This document shows, one piece after another, positions 1-9,054 of a stretch of 64,000 nucleotides of DNA (its first letter is position 1; each line of letters begins with the position of its first letter). The notes beneath the pieces are model-generated. The model was given only the letters and a program-made list of their open reading frames with translations. It ran no database searches and was not told where the DNA came from. Source of the DNA: Stenotrophomonas sp. 169 (GTDB lineage Bacteria; Pseudomonadota; Gammaproteobacteria; Xanthomonadales; Xanthomonadaceae); contig NZ_CP061204.1 of assembly GCF_014621775.1 (NCBI RefSeq), positions 702,501 to 766,500 of the forward strand, given 5' to 3'. A program made the translations under genes and the position numbers.

Positions 1-1
1 G

Positions 2-124
2 CTGTTGCGTGAACTATCCGAAAATCCCGCTCGCCGCATGCAGATGGCGAAAGCCGCACGTGCGCTGGCCAAGGTCGATGCCGCAGAGCGCATCGCCGAT
101 ATCATCCTCGAGGAAGCTGTATGA
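2..124 (+). CDS. murG: MurG C-terminal end (partial)
   Basis: The first 41 codons read in frame 2 to a TGA at 122-124 and give a helical tail containing LLRELSENPARRMQMAKAAR and ending ADIILEEAV. This looks like the C-terminal helix of MurG, the inner-membrane-associated glycosyltransferase that adds GlcNAc to lipid I to form lipid II. The assignment rests on the tail sequence and on position: murG directly precedes murC in the dcw cluster. The rest of the gene lies outside the window. No catalytic residues are visible here, so the call is mostly contextual. Confidence 0.8.
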   Translation: MLRELSENPARRMQMAKAARALAKVDAAERIADIILEEAV

Positions 125-167
125 ACACTGTGCCGCGCCAGCGCGCCGACACGACGCGGAGCTGCGC

Positions 168-1604
168 ATGATCCGCCGCCTGCACGACACCAACGACCTG
201 GTGCGCGCCTTCCCGCGCGTGCATTTCGTTGGCATCGGTGGCACCGGCATGAGCGGTATCGCGGAAGTGATGTTGACGCTGGGCTATGAAGTGTCCGGCT
301 CGGACAACGCGGACAACACCGCGACGCGTCGCCTCGGCAGCCTGGGCGCACGCATCATGCGGGGACATTCCGCCGCCAACGTGCTCGGCACCGATTGCGT
401 GGTCGTCTCCAGCGCGATCCGTGAAGACAATCCGGAACTGATGGAAGCGCGCAGCCAGCGCATACCGATCATGCCGCGCGCCGCGATGCTCGCCGAGCTG
501 ATGCGTTTCCGCCGCGGCATCGCGGTGGCCGGCACGCACGGCAAGACGACCACCACCAGCCTGACGGCGGCGGTACTGAGCGAGGGCGGACTGGATCCGA
601 CCTTCGTGATCGGGGGCCAACTGCTGGCTGCCGGTGCCAACGCCAAGCTGGGCGGCGGTCAGTGGCTGGTCGCCGAGGCCGATGAAAGCGATGGCAGCTT
701 CCTGCGCCTGAATCCGTTGATGTCGATCATCACCAATATTGATGCCGATCATCTGGAAAATTACGGCAACGACTTCGCCCGCGTGCAGGCGGCCTTCGCC
801 GAATTCCTGCAGCGCCTGCCTTTCTATGGCTTGGCCGTGCTGTGCATCGACGATCCCGAAGTCGCTGCGCTGGCGGCGAAGACCCCGCGCCATGTGATGA
901 GCTACGGCCTGAGCGACAACGCCGACGTGCGCGCCGAAAACGTGGTGCAGGAAGGAGCGCGTATGCGCTTCACCCTGCGCCTGCCGCAGGGCACCAGCCA
1001 GGAAGTGGTCTTGGCACTGCCGGGCAAGCACAACGTCCTCAACGCGCTGGCCGCTGCGGCCGTGGGTTGGCAGCTGGGTGTTGCGCCGGATGCGATCGCA
1101 CGTGCCCTGGAAAGCTTCGCCGGCGTCGGCCGTCGCTTCAATGACCTCGGCGAGGTCACCACCGCCAGCGGTGCGCGGGTGCAGGTGATCGATGATTACG
1201 GCCACCATCCCAGCGAGCTGGAGGCGGTATTCGCTGCTGCACGCGGTGGGTGGTCCGACAAGCGCCTGGTCGTCGCGTTCCAGCCGCACCGCTACAGCCG
1301 GACCCGCGACCAGTTCGACAAGTTTGCCGCCGTGCTGTCCAGCGTGGACGCGCTGGTGCTGAGCGAGGTCTACCCGGCCGGCGAAGAGCCGATCGCCGGC
1401 GCGGATTCGGAAGCGCTGGCACGCGCCATCCGTGCGCGCGGGCGCAGTGAGCCGGTGGTGGTCGGCAAGGCGGCCGAACTCGCGCACGTGCTGCCTGACG
1501 TGCTGCAGGACGGCGATCTTCTGTTGATGATGGGGGCCGGCGACATCGGCGCCGTGGCCCAGCAGATCGCAACCGAAGGCTTCAGCGTGGAGGCCCAGGC
1601 ATGA
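168..1604 (+). CDS. murC: UDP-N-acetylmuramate--L-alanine ligase MurC
   Basis: Cytoplasmic Mur ligase that joins L-Ala to UDP-MurNAc with ATP, the first step of the peptide stem. The 478-aa protein shows the N-terminal UDP-binding glycine loop [10 protein letters not shown] (about residues 21-30), the ATP P-loop GTHGKTTTT (122-130) and the C-terminal DDYGHHPSE block (from about 341). The frame stays open upstream to position 9, overlapping murG, but the ATG at 168 has a GGAG six bases before it and gives the length usual for the family. It follows murG after 43 bases and its ATGA overlaps ddl by 4 bp, so the genes are probably co-transcribed and translationally coupled. Confidence 0.97.
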   Translation: MIRRLHDTNDLVRAFPRVHFVGIGGTGMSGIAEVMLTLGYEVSGSDNADNTATRRLGSLGARIMRGHSAANVLGTDCVVVSSAIREDNPELMEARSQRIPIMPRAAMLAELMRFRRGIAVAGTHGKTTTTSLTAAVLSEGGLDPTFVIGGQLLAAGANAKLGGGQWLVAEADESDGSFLRLNPLMSIITNIDADHLENYGNDFARVQAAFAEFLQRLPFYGLAVLCIDDPEVAALAAKTPRHVMSYGLSDNADVRAENVVQEGARMRFTLRLPQGTSQEVVLALPGKHNVLNALAAAAVGWQLGVAPDAIARALESFAGVGRRFNDLGEVTTASGARVQVIDDYGHHPSELEAVFAAARGGWSDKRLVVAFQPHRYSRTRDQFDKFAAVLSSVDALVLSEVYPAGEEPIAGADSEALARAIRARGRSEPVVVGKAAELAHVLPDVLQDGDLLLMMGAGDIGAVAQQIATEGFSVEAQA

Positions 1605-2578
1605 CCGCTTTCAACTTCCCCGCACCCCGCACGACCGACCCGGCCGTGTTCGGTCGTGTCGGTGTGTTGCTGGGTGGCACGTCCAGCGAACGCGAGGTGT
1701 CGCTGGATTCCGGTCGCAACGTGCTCGAAGCGCTGCAGGCGCGCGGCATCAACGCATTCGCCATCGATGGCATCCCGGCACTGGCCAACGCGCTGGCCGC
1801 GGGCGAAGTGGACCGCGTGTTCAACATCCTCCACGGCCACAATGGCGGCGGTGAGGACGGCATCGTGCAGGGCCTGATGGAAGCGTTCGGCGTGCCGTAC
1901 ACCGGCTCGGACGTGTTGGGCTCGGCGCTGAGCATGGACAAGATCCGGACCAAGCAGGTGTGGCTGTCGGTCGGCCTGCCCACGCCGCAGTACCGCAAGG
2001 TCACCGCGGAAAACGTGCACGCGCAGGCCGCCGAGCTCGGCTTGCCGGTGGTGGTGAAGCCGGCCAATGAAGGGTCCAGCGTAGGCATCAGCCGGGTCTT
2101 CGACGATGCCGGCCTGGACGAGGCGGTGGCCCTTGCCACGCGCTACGACGGCCAGCTGCTGATGGAGCAGATGGTGGTCGGCGACGAGCTGACCGTCGGC
2201 ATCCTCGGCGATGTTGCGCTGCCGTCGATCCGTATCGTGCCCAAGGGCCAGTGGTACGACTACGACGCCAAGTACAAGGCCGATGACACCGAATATCTGT
2301 GCCCAGGCCTGCGCGATGCCGACGAAGAGGAGATCCGTCGCCTCGCCCTGGCTGCGTTCCGCGCTGCAGGCTGCCGTGGATGGGGCCGGGTGGATGTGAT
2401 GCGCGACCGCACCAGCGGCCGCCTGTACCTGCTGGAAGTGAACACCGCGCCGGGCATGACCAGCCATTCGCTGGTGCCCAAAGCCGCAGGCCAGGCCGGG
2501 ATCGGCTTTGAAGACCTGGTCTGGCGTGTGCTCGAACAGACCCTCGCCACTACAGTGCAGGAGAACGGTCACGCATGA
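1601..2578 (+). CDS. ddl: D-alanine--D-alanine ligase
   Basis: ATP-grasp enzyme of 325 aa that makes the D-Ala-D-Ala dipeptide used by MurF. The N-terminal [14 protein letters not shown], the ATP-grasp [12 protein letters not shown] (about 153-164) and the Mg-binding [12 protein letters not shown] near residue 280 are all present. It sits between murC and ftsQ with 4-bp ATGA overlaps on both sides, the place of ddlB in the dcw cluster. The start at 1601 is fixed by the overlap with the murC stop. A second ddl elsewhere in the genome cannot be excluded, so ddl is used rather than ddlB. Confidence 0.97.
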   Translation: MTAFNFPAPRTTDPAVFGRVGVLLGGTSSEREVSLDSGRNVLEALQARGINAFAIDGIPALANALAAGEVDRVFNILHGHNGGGEDGIVQGLMEAFGVPYTGSDVLGSALSMDKIRTKQVWLSVGLPTPQYRKVTAENVHAQAAELGLPVVVKPANEGSSVGISRVFDDAGLDEAVALATRYDGQLLMEQMVVGDELTVGILGDVALPSIRIVPKGQWYDYDAKYKADDTEYLCPGLRDADEEEIRRLALAAFRAAGCRGWGRVDVMRDRTSGRLYLLEVNTAPGMTSHSLVPKAAGQAGIGFEDLVWRVLEQTLATTVQENGHA

Positions 2579-3306
2579 ACGCGGTGCTGCGCATCTTCGT
2601 CTGGCTGTTGGCCCTGTCGGTGGTGGCCCTGCCCGTCGTGGCCGTGCTCAACGGCTGGGTCGGCGCCGAGCGCTGGCCGTTGGCGAAGCTGCGCGTGCAC
2701 GGTGAGTTCAAGCGCGTGCCGGCGGAGCAGTTGCAGAAGGTGCTGTTGCCTTACGCGCACGCCGGCTTCTTCGCGGTGAAGCTGCAGGATGCACAGGACA
2801 GCATCGAGCGCCTGCCGTGGGTGGAAAGCGCACGCGTGCGCAAGCAGTGGCCGGATGTGCTGGAAGTCACCCTGGTCGAGCACAAGCCGTTCGCGCGATG
2901 GGGCGGCGATCGCCTGCTTTCCGAGCAGGGCAAGCTGTTCCCCACGCCGAAAAAACTGGCCGACCTGCAGCTGCCGCAGCTGGACGGTCCGGACAGCCAG
3001 ACCGAAGAAGTGGTGTCGCTGTACAACGATGCGCGGGCGTTGTTCGCGCCATCCGGGCTGGACGTCAGCCGCCTGACGATGGATGCACGCGGCAGCTGGT
3101 CGCTGCTGCTCAGCAACGGCACCGAAGTCGTGGTGGGCCGCGACGATGCGCGCTCACGCCTGCAGCGCTACGTACGCGTGCTGCCCCAGCTCGCCAGCCA
3201 GGCCGCGCCGATCGAGCGCGCCGACCTCCGATACACCAATGGCTTCACCCTCAGTTGGGGTGAAGCACCGGCGCCAGAGCCGAAAAAAACGCAGGACAGG
3301 ACATGA
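2575..3306 (+). CDS. ftsQ: Cell division protein FtsQ
   Basis: Bitopic divisome protein of 243 aa that links FtsA/FtsZ to FtsB, FtsL and the septal synthase. A short cytoplasmic N-terminus is followed by one transmembrane helix (about residues 7-26, [16 protein letters not shown]). Next come a POTRA domain beginning near [15 protein letters not shown] and the beta domain with [13 protein letters not shown]. It overlaps ddl and ftsA by 4 bp each. The family is weakly conserved, so the call rests on the POTRA/FtsQ pattern plus its position between ddl and ftsA. It is slightly shorter than the E. coli protein. Confidence 0.95.
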   Translation: MNAVLRIFVWLLALSVVALPVVAVLNGWVGAERWPLAKLRVHGEFKRVPAEQLQKVLLPYAHAGFFAVKLQDAQDSIERLPWVESARVRKQWPDVLEVTLVEHKPFARWGGDRLLSEQGKLFPTPKKLADLQLPQLDGPDSQTEEVVSLYNDARALFAPSGLDVSRLTMDARGSWSLLLSNGTEVVVGRDDARSRLQRYVRVLPQLASQAAPIERADLRYTNGFTLSWGEAPAPEPKKTQDRT

Positions 3307-4538
3307 ATCGCAAGGGTGATAAATCGTTGATCGTCGGGCTCGACATCGGCACCTCCAAGGTGGTGGCGCTGGTGGGTGAGTACTCGCCGGGCAACCCCAT
3401 CGAGGTGATCGGCATCGGTTCGCACGAATCGCGCGGGCTCAAGCGCGGCGTGGTGGTGGACATCGAGTCCACGGTGCAGTCGATTCAGCGTGCGGTGGAA
3501 GAGGCCGAGCTGATGGCTGGTTGCGAGATCCGCTCGGTGTACGCGTCGATCTCCGGCAACCACGTGCAGTGCAAGAACTCGCCCGGGATCGTCCCGATCC
3601 GCGACGGCGAAGTGACGTGGGGCGACCTGGACCGCGTGCTCGACGCAGCCAAGGCCGTGGCGATTCCGGCTGACCAGAAGATCCTGCATGCGATCCCGCG
3701 CGAGTATGTGCTGGACGATTCGCAGGAAGGCATCCGCAACCCCGTCGGCATGACCGGCGTACGCCTGGAAGTGCATGCCCACCTGGTGGTGTGCGCGCAG
3801 TCGGCTGCCGCCAACATCAGCAAGTGCGTGCAGCGCTGCGGCCTGCAGGTGGACGATCTGGTGCTGTCCTCGCTGGCCTCCAGCGTCGCCGTGCTGACCG
3901 CCGACGAGCGCGAGCTCGGCGTGGTGCTGGTCGACATGGGCGCCGGCACCACCGACATCGCCGTGTTCGTGCAGGGCGCGATCTGCCACACCGCGTCGTT
4001 GCCGATCGCCGGTGACCATGTCACCAATGACATTGCCCACATGCTGCGCACGCCGACCCCGGAAGCGGAGCAGATCAAAGTGCGTTACGCCTGCGCGCTG
4101 GCGCAGCTGGCGACGGCCGAAGAAAGCATCCAGGTGCCGAGCGTCGGCGATCGGCCGCCACGTCGCATGCCGCGCCACGCGCTGGCGCAGGCGGTGCAGG
4201 GACGTTACGAGGAAATCTTCGAGATGGTGCAGGCCGAACTGCGTCGCTCCGGTTTCGAAGAGCTGGTCCGCGCCGGCATGGTGCTGACCGGCGGTGCATC
4301 GAAGATGGAAGGTGTGGTCGAACTGGCCGAAGAGATGCTGCAGATGCCGGTACGTGTGGGCATCCCGCAGCATGTCACCGGCCTGGGCGAAGTGGTGGGC
4401 AACCCCGTGCATGCAACCGGCGTCGGCCTGTTGCTGATGGGAAGCCAGATCGAACACCCGCGTCGGCCGTCGCTGCCGGCAGGCCGTGCGGGCAGCATGT
4501 TCAAGAAACTGAAAACCTGGTTCCGCGGCGAATTCTGA
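3303..4538 (+). CDS. ftsA: Cell division protein FtsA
   Basis: Actin-fold ATPase of 411 aa that tethers FtsZ to the inner membrane. Phosphate-1 LIVGLDIGTSKVVALV is at the N-terminus, the second phosphate loop is VDMGAGTTDIAVF, and the adenosine-loop region is MVLTGGASKMEGVVE. The C-terminus ends in an amphipathic, positively charged helix, MFKKLKTWFRGEF, the usual membrane-targeting sequence. It overlaps ftsQ by 4 bp and is followed by a SMAG palindrome and ftsZ. Confidence 0.98.
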   Translation: MNRKGDKSLIVGLDIGTSKVVALVGEYSPGNPIEVIGIGSHESRGLKRGVVVDIESTVQSIQRAVEEAELMAGCEIRSVYASISGNHVQCKNSPGIVPIRDGEVTWGDLDRVLDAAKAVAIPADQKILHAIPREYVLDDSQEGIRNPVGMTGVRLEVHAHLVVCAQSAAANISKCVQRCGLQVDDLVLSSLASSVAVLTADERELGVVLVDMGAGTTDIAVFVQGAICHTASLPIAGDHVTNDIAHMLRTPTPEAEQIKVRYACALAQLATAEESIQVPSVGDRPPRRMPRHALAQAVQGRYEEIFEMVQAELRRSGFEELVRAGMVLTGGASKMEGVVELAEEMLQMPVRVGIPQHVTGLGEVVGNPVHATGVGLLLMGSQIEHPRRPSLPAGRAGSMFKKLKTWFRGEF

Positions 4539-4545
4539 AAGAGCG

Positions 4546-4568
4546 GTAGCGCCGAGCCATGCTCGGCG
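4546..4568 (+). repeat. SMAG palindrome between ftsA and ftsZ
   Basis: A GTAG head is followed by an 8-bp stem (CGCCGAGC, loop CAT, GCTCGGCG), 7 bases after the ftsA stop. This form matches the SMAG/REP repeats known in Stenotrophomonas. It lies in the ftsA-ftsZ transcript and could protect or process that mRNA. Immediately after it is a CA-rich microrepeat (CAACACCG units, about 4580-4607). Confidence 0.9.
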
Positions 4569-4712
4569 ACATGAAAACGCAACACCGCAACACCGCAACA
4601 CGCAACACACGGATACACAAACCACTACAGCCGCAACGGCGGCATGCAGCGGAAGGCAGGATGCCTCTCCCGCAACATGCCAAAGGAAGCGGATACAACC
4701 GAGGACACGGAC

Positions 4713-5978
4713 ATGGCGCATTTTGAATTGATCGAAAAGATGGCACCCAATGCGGTGATCAAGGTCGTTGGCGTGGGCGGTGGCGGCGGAAACGCTGTAG
4801 CGCACATGGTCAACTCAGCGGTGGATGGCGTGGAGTTCATCACCGCCAACACCGACTCGCAGGCCATCAAGAATTGCGGTGCGAAGCTGCAGCTGCAGCT
4901 GGGCACCAACGTCACCAAGGGCCTGGGCGCCGGTGCGAACCCGGAAGTGGGTCGCCAGGCTGCGCTGGAAGATCGCGAGCGCATCATCGACGCGCTGCAG
5001 GGCGCGGACATGGTCTTCATCACCGCCGGCATGGGCGGTGGCACCGGCACGGGCGCTGCACCGGTGGTGGCGCAGTTGGCCAAGGAGATGGGCATCCTGA
5101 CCGTTGCCGTGGTCACCAAGCCGTTCCCGTTCGAAGGCCGTCGCCGCATGCAGGTTGCGCTGAAGGGCATCGAAGAACTGAGCCAGCACTGCGATTCGCT
5201 GATCACCATCCCCAACGAAAAGCTGATCACCGTCCTGGGCCGCAACGCCACCATGATCCAGGCGTTCCGTGCCGCCAACGACGTGCTGCAGGGCGCCGTG
5301 CAGGGCATCGCCGATCTGATCGTGCGTCCGGGCCTGATCAACGTCGACTTCGCCGACGTGCGCACCGTGATGTCCGAAATGGGCCTGGCGATGATGGGTA
5401 CCGGTACCGCCCGCGGTGATGACCGTGCGCAGGCCGCTGCCGAGTCGGCCATCCAGAACCCGCTGCTGGACGATGTGAACCTGGCCGGTGCCAACGGCAT
5501 CCTGGTCAACATCACCGCCGGTGCCGACTTCACCATGGCCGAATTCGACGAGATCGGCCGCACCATCGACGGCTTCGCTTCGGAAGACGCCACCGTGGTG
5601 GTCGGCACCGTGCTCGATCCGGACATGCAGGACGAAGTGCGCGTCACCGTGGTCGCGACCGGCCTCAACCGCGTGGCCGCCGGCAAGAGCCAGCGTCCGG
5701 GCGAGCGTGCGCCGATCAAGCTGGTCCGCAACGCCACCACCGGCCAGCCGGAGTTCTCCGACTTCGACAACGGCGGTGACGCGGTGTCCAAGGCGGTTGG
5801 CGGTGTCGGTCTGGGCCTGCGTCGCGCGAGCAGCGACAGCGTAGCGGCGTCCTCTTCGTCCAGCGCGTCGTCTTCGTCGTCCAGCAGCTCGAGCGCCAGC
5901 GCGGGCAGCACGCCGACCGCCGAACTGCCCAACGATTACCTGGACATCCCGGCGTTCCTGCGCCGCCAGGCCGACTGA
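4713..5978 (+). CDS. ftsZ: Cell division GTPase FtsZ
   Basis: Tubulin-like GTPase that forms the Z ring. The 421-aa protein has the N-terminal [12 protein letters not shown] loop, the GTP signature [14 protein letters not shown] (about 105-118) and the T7-loop region [10 protein letters not shown]. It ends in the C-terminal peptide [14 protein letters not shown] that binds FtsA and ZipA. The frame is open from 4644, but the ATG at 4713 has GAGG eight bases upstream and gives the usual [12 protein letters not shown] start. The linker before the C-terminal peptide is a nearly pure serine/alanine tract (about residues 375-398), an unusually low-complexity linker. Confidence 0.98.
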   Translation: MAHFELIEKMAPNAVIKVVGVGGGGGNAVAHMVNSAVDGVEFITANTDSQAIKNCGAKLQLQLGTNVTKGLGAGANPEVGRQAALEDRERIIDALQGADMVFITAGMGGGTGTGAAPVVAQLAKEMGILTVAVVTKPFPFEGRRRMQVALKGIEELSQHCDSLITIPNEKLITVLGRNATMIQAFRAANDVLQGAVQGIADLIVRPGLINVDFADVRTVMSEMGLAMMGTGTARGDDRAQAAAESAIQNPLLDDVNLAGANGILVNITAGADFTMAEFDEIGRTIDGFASEDATVVVGTVLDPDMQDEVRVTVVATGLNRVAAGKSQRPGERAPIKLVRNATTGQPEFSDFDNGGDAVSKAVGGVGLGLRRASSDSVAASSSSSASSSSSSSSSASAGSTPTAELPNDYLDIPAFLRRQAD

Positions 5979-5985
5979 TCCATGC

Positions 5986-6008
5986 TGCCGGGGTTGTCCT
6001 CCCCGGCA
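5986..6008 (+). terminator. Hairpin after ftsZ
   Basis: Perfect 8-bp stem TGCCGGGG / CCCCGGCA with loop TTGTCCT, starting 8 bases after the ftsZ stop. No T-tract follows, so it may be a weak or Rho-assisted terminator, or an mRNA-end stabiliser. Confidence 0.45.
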
Positions 6009-6198
6009 TCACGCACCATGTCCTGCATTGCAGGCGCCGGGCCAGGATGGGCCCGGCCGCCTTGTAATCGCACCCGCCGCACCTGCGTGGCGCCACCACC
6101 TGCCTGGCTTCAGCCGGAGTAGGGGCGACCGCGTGTTAATCTGTTGCACCCCCTGGGGCAGGCCATCGCGGCCCGCCGCACGCTTCTGGTCACCCCCC

Positions 6199-7110
6199 AT
6201 GATTCCGCAACGCACCCTCAAGAACACGATCCGCGCCACCGGCGTTGGCCTGCACAGCGGCGACAAGGTCTACATGACCCTGCGCCCGGCACCGGTCAAC
6301 CATGGCATCGTGTTCCGCCGCGTGGACCTGGACCCGGTCGTCGATGTTCCGGCCAAGGCCGAGCTGGTGACCGAAGTGACCCTGTGCACCGGGCTGACCT
6401 GCAACGACGCCAAGATCCAGACCGTCGAACACCTGATGTCAGCGTTGGCCGGCCTGGGTGTGGACAACATCATTGTCGAACTGTCCTCGGCCGAGCTGCC
6501 GATCATGGACGGTTCGTCCGGCCCGTTCGTGTTCCTGCTGCAGTCGGCGGGCATCATCGAACAGGACGCCGCCAAGCGCTTCATCCGCGTACTGAAGACC
6601 GTGGAAGTCACTGAAGGTGACAAGGTCGCGCGCTTTGATCCCTACGAGGGCTACAAGCTCGGTTTCACCATCCAGTTCGATCACCCGATGATCCCCGCCA
6701 AGCAGTCGCGGCAGGAAATCGAGTTCTCCACGATGGCCTATACCAAGGAAATCTCCCGCGCCCGGACCTTCGGTTTCATGCGTGACCTGGAGTACATGCG
6801 CGAGCGCAACCTGGGCCTGGGCGGTTCGATGGACAACGCCATCGTGCTGGACGAGTTCCGGGTGCTGAACGAAGACGGCCTGCGCTATGCCGACGAATTC
6901 GTGCGGCACAAGATCCTGGACGCCATCGGCGATCTGTACCTTGCCGGCGGCCAGGTGCTGGGGGCCTATGAAGGGTTCAAGTCCGGTCATGCGCTGAACA
7001 ACAAGCTGGTGCGGGCCTTGATGGCCGATGCCAGCGCGTGGGAGTGGGTGAGCTACGAATCCCCCGCCGCTGCCGAGCCCGTTGCCTACGGTGCTCAGGC
7101 CTACGCCTGA
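6199..7110 (+). CDS. lpxC: UDP-3-O-acyl-N-acetylglucosamine deacetylase LpxC
   Basis: Zinc amidase catalysing the committed step of lipid A synthesis in the cytoplasm. The 303-aa protein carries the zinc ligands in VEHLMSAL (His78) and in [11 protein letters not shown] (His237, Asp241), and the catalytic-region His264 in SGHALNNKL. The frame is open upstream to 6028, but the ATG at 6199 gives [11 protein letters not shown], the normal family start. A 220-bp gap separates it from ftsZ, which suggests its own promoter, and a clear terminator follows. The ftsZ-lpxC order is conserved in gammaproteobacteria. Confidence 0.98.
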   Translation: MIPQRTLKNTIRATGVGLHSGDKVYMTLRPAPVNHGIVFRRVDLDPVVDVPAKAELVTEVTLCTGLTCNDAKIQTVEHLMSALAGLGVDNIIVELSSAELPIMDGSSGPFVFLLQSAGIIEQDAAKRFIRVLKTVEVTEGDKVARFDPYEGYKLGFTIQFDHPMIPAKQSRQEIEFSTMAYTKEISRARTFGFMRDLEYMRERNLGLGGSMDNAIVLDEFRVLNEDGLRYADEFVRHKILDAIGDLYLAGGQVLGAYEGFKSGHALNNKLVRALMADASAWEWVSYESPAAAEPVAYGAQAYA

Positions 7111-7135
7111 AAAACACTGCGATATCAGCCAGTTG

Positions 7136-7157
7136 ACGCCGCCCTCGGGCGGCGTTT
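7136..7157 (+). terminator. Rho-independent terminator after lpxC
   Basis: Stem ACGCCGCC / GGCGGCGT with loop CTCG, followed by TTT, 25 bases after the lpxC stop on the plus strand. The next gene is on the minus strand, so this marks the end of the dcw/lpxC transcript. Confidence 0.75.
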
Positions 7158-7383
7158 CGCGTTCAGGGCCGCGGCCTTCACGGCCAGCATGCAGTGACCA
7201 GTACGGCGTCACAGTTTGTGAACCTGTTCCGTCAGAAGCCTGAACTTAACGTTTAAATAACAAAACTCTAACGACTCGACGACCCGACGCCGTTAGGATG
7301 CCCCACGGTCCTCGCAAAAGCTTCACGCCATTTCCACGGCATGTTGGCAGAGCGGGGAAGCGGAGCCGGATGCTTCGCGGTCA

Positions 7384-7824
7384 TCAGGAGCTGGACGGTT
7401 TCGTGTCCTGGAGGCTGGCCAAGGCGTCGCGTAGTCCTTTGTGCGTGGCGGCTGAAACTGCGTGGGGTCCATTCCGGTTGTCGATCGCTGGGGAGCGTGG
7501 TGGAGCGGGGGACGCAGTCTTGATGGTCACTTTGGTGGCCTTCAGCCCGATGGACCGGGCCGCGTCGATCAACTGTGCTTCGGCAAGCCGCAATTTGGCA
7601 TGCCAGACAGGGGATTCGACGAGAAAAACGAGGTGTTCGTCGTTCACGTTCGCCAGCCTGCAATGGTTGCGCAGGGTGAGCGGCAAGTGGGGGCGTAATT
7701 GTTGGTCCAACGCATCGAGCCATAAGGCACGACGCAGCGGGTTCCCGGTTTTGTCACCCATGACCGCATCCAGCGCCGGCTTCGGCGTAGACGCGGGACG
7801 ACCACTGGATTTCGGCTCAGACAT
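7384..7824 (-). CDS. dciA: DciA-type replicative helicase loader (DUF721)
   Basis: Small basic DUF721 protein of 146 aa. The conserved core runs from NPLRRALWLDALDQQLRPHL to about KVTIKTA and includes the VESPVWHAKLRL segment typical of the family. DciA proteins assist DnaB helicase in bacteria lacking DnaC/DnaI. The same gene lies between lpxC and secA in pseudomonads and xanthomonads, which supports the name. The C-terminal 35 residues are proline/serine-rich and probably disordered. Its ATG is only 12 bp from the ATG of the divergent M23 peptidase, so its promoter must lie inside that gene's coding sequence. Confidence 0.88.
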   Translation of the reverse strand: MSEPKSSGRPASTPKPALDAVMGDKTGNPLRRALWLDALDQQLRPHLPLTLRNHCRLANVNDEHLVFLVESPVWHAKLRLAEAQLIDAARSIGLKATKVTIKTASPAPPRSPAIDNRNGPHAVSAATHKGLRDALASLQDTKPSSS

Positions 7825-7836
7825 GAAAACTCACTG

Positions 7837-8790
7837 ATGGCATTCAAAAAGATCGTAATCAAAACGCGTGATGGAAAGGCAAAAACGCCCCTTGCGCGTC
7901 TTCGCTTCTACTTCGAGGATCGTCCCCGCGCCCTGCTGGGCAGCGTGCTGGGCATGGGCTGCATTATCGGCTTCGCCGGTGGAATGGGGGCCAACCTGCT
8001 GGGCGATTCCCGCCTGCAGGCCAAGGTAGACCGCCAGGAGCGTGAACTCGCCCAGGTCCGCCTGCAGTCGCAGACCGAGGTGAACGCCCTTGCGGCGCGC
8101 CTTGGGGAGCTCCAGGCACAAGCCACCCGCCTCAATGCGCTGGGTGAGCGCCTGACCCAGATGGGCAAGCTGGAAGACGGCGAGTTCGACTTCCAGGAAA
8201 CCCCCGGCCTGGGTGAAGGCGACGCCGGCGGTCCGACCGTGGATATCCCGGTCAAGGACATCAACGCCGACTTACAGGTGCTGGAGCAGCGATTCGCTGC
8301 TTCAGGCAGCCAGCTCTCGGTGATGGAATCGCTGATGTTCGACCATCAGCTGCAGCAGAACGCCGTGCCCTCGCGCATGCCGATCCGCAACAGCTATGTC
8401 ACGTCCAGCTTCGGCACCCGTGCTGATCCGTTCGGTCGCGGTGCACGCAGTCACAAAGGCATTGATTTCCATGCCAAGGTCGGTGATCCGGTGATGTCCG
8501 TCGCCGAAGGCGTGGTCAGCTTCTCCGGTGTGAAGGGCGGCTACGGCAACGTCGTCGATGTGGATCACGGCAACGGTTACGTGACCCGCTACGCGCACAA
8601 TTCGCGCCTGGTGGTGAAGGTGGGTGACCTGGTCCGTGCCGGTCAGGAAGTGGCCAAGGCCGGTTCCACCGGTCGTTCCACCGGTGCCCATGTGCACTTC
8701 GAAGTCTGGGAGAGCGGGCGTGTGGTCAATCCGCGCAAGTTCCTGGGTGACGGCGGCAACACCCCGGTCGGTCGCGTTTCGCGCGGCTGA
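7837..8790 (+). CDS. M23 (LytM) family metallopeptidase, membrane anchored
   Basis: Predicted envelope peptidoglycan endopeptidase of 317 aa. A basic cytoplasmic N-terminus is followed by one membrane segment (about 31-56), then an Ala/Leu/Gln-rich coiled coil (about 60-115) and a LytM domain near the C-terminus. Zinc ligands are visible as HKGID (His206, Asp210) and HVHFE (His285, His287), so the enzyme looks catalytically intact rather than a degenerate activator. It occupies the space between lpxC and secA where enterobacteria have secM. The substrate (cross-linked peptide stems) is inferred from the family. Confidence 0.9.
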   Translation: MAFKKIVIKTRDGKAKTPLARLRFYFEDRPRALLGSVLGMGCIIGFAGGMGANLLGDSRLQAKVDRQERELAQVRLQSQTEVNALAARLGELQAQATRLNALGERLTQMGKLEDGEFDFQETPGLGEGDAGGPTVDIPVKDINADLQVLEQRFAASGSQLSVMESLMFDHQLQQNAVPSRMPIRNSYVTSSFGTRADPFGRGARSHKGIDFHAKVGDPVMSVAEGVVSFSGVKGGYGNVVDVDHGNGYVTRYAHNSRLVVKVGDLVRAGQEVAKAGSTGRSTGAHVHFEVWESGRVVNPRKFLGDGGNTPVGRVSRG

Positions 8791-8799
8791 CGGGTTCCG

Positions 8800-8893
8800 G
8801 TACCGCCGAGCCATGCTCGGCGAGCGCAGCGGCAGCCCCACCCGGGGTGTGCCGAATGTGGCGGGCATGCCGCCGAGCATCGCTCGGCGCTAT
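8800..8893. repeat. Inverted pair of SMAG palindromes upstream of secA
   Basis: Two palindromes with GCCGAGC..GCTCGGC cores face each other at 8800-8823 and 8870-8893, one ending in GCTAT where the usual copy has GCTACC. They lie after the M23 stop, inside the 264-bp leader region of secA. The pair could fold into one long cruciform. Confidence 0.85.
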
Positions 8894-9054
8894 GGTCCGG
8901 CCAGCGAACCGCCAAAGCGCTTGAATCCTCCCACGTCCATCCCAAGTTACAATGGGTGATGCCATAGACGGGGCGCAGGGCGCCTCGTTTCGTTTGCGGC
9001 GGACGGATTCCCGATGGAGCCGTGCCGGCGTTCACCTGACAACCGGTTCCCTCA

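Noticed and set aside
8791..9054. SecM-like arrest peptide before secA
   Set aside because: The interval holds SMAG repeats and no ORF with a signal peptide and arrest motif.
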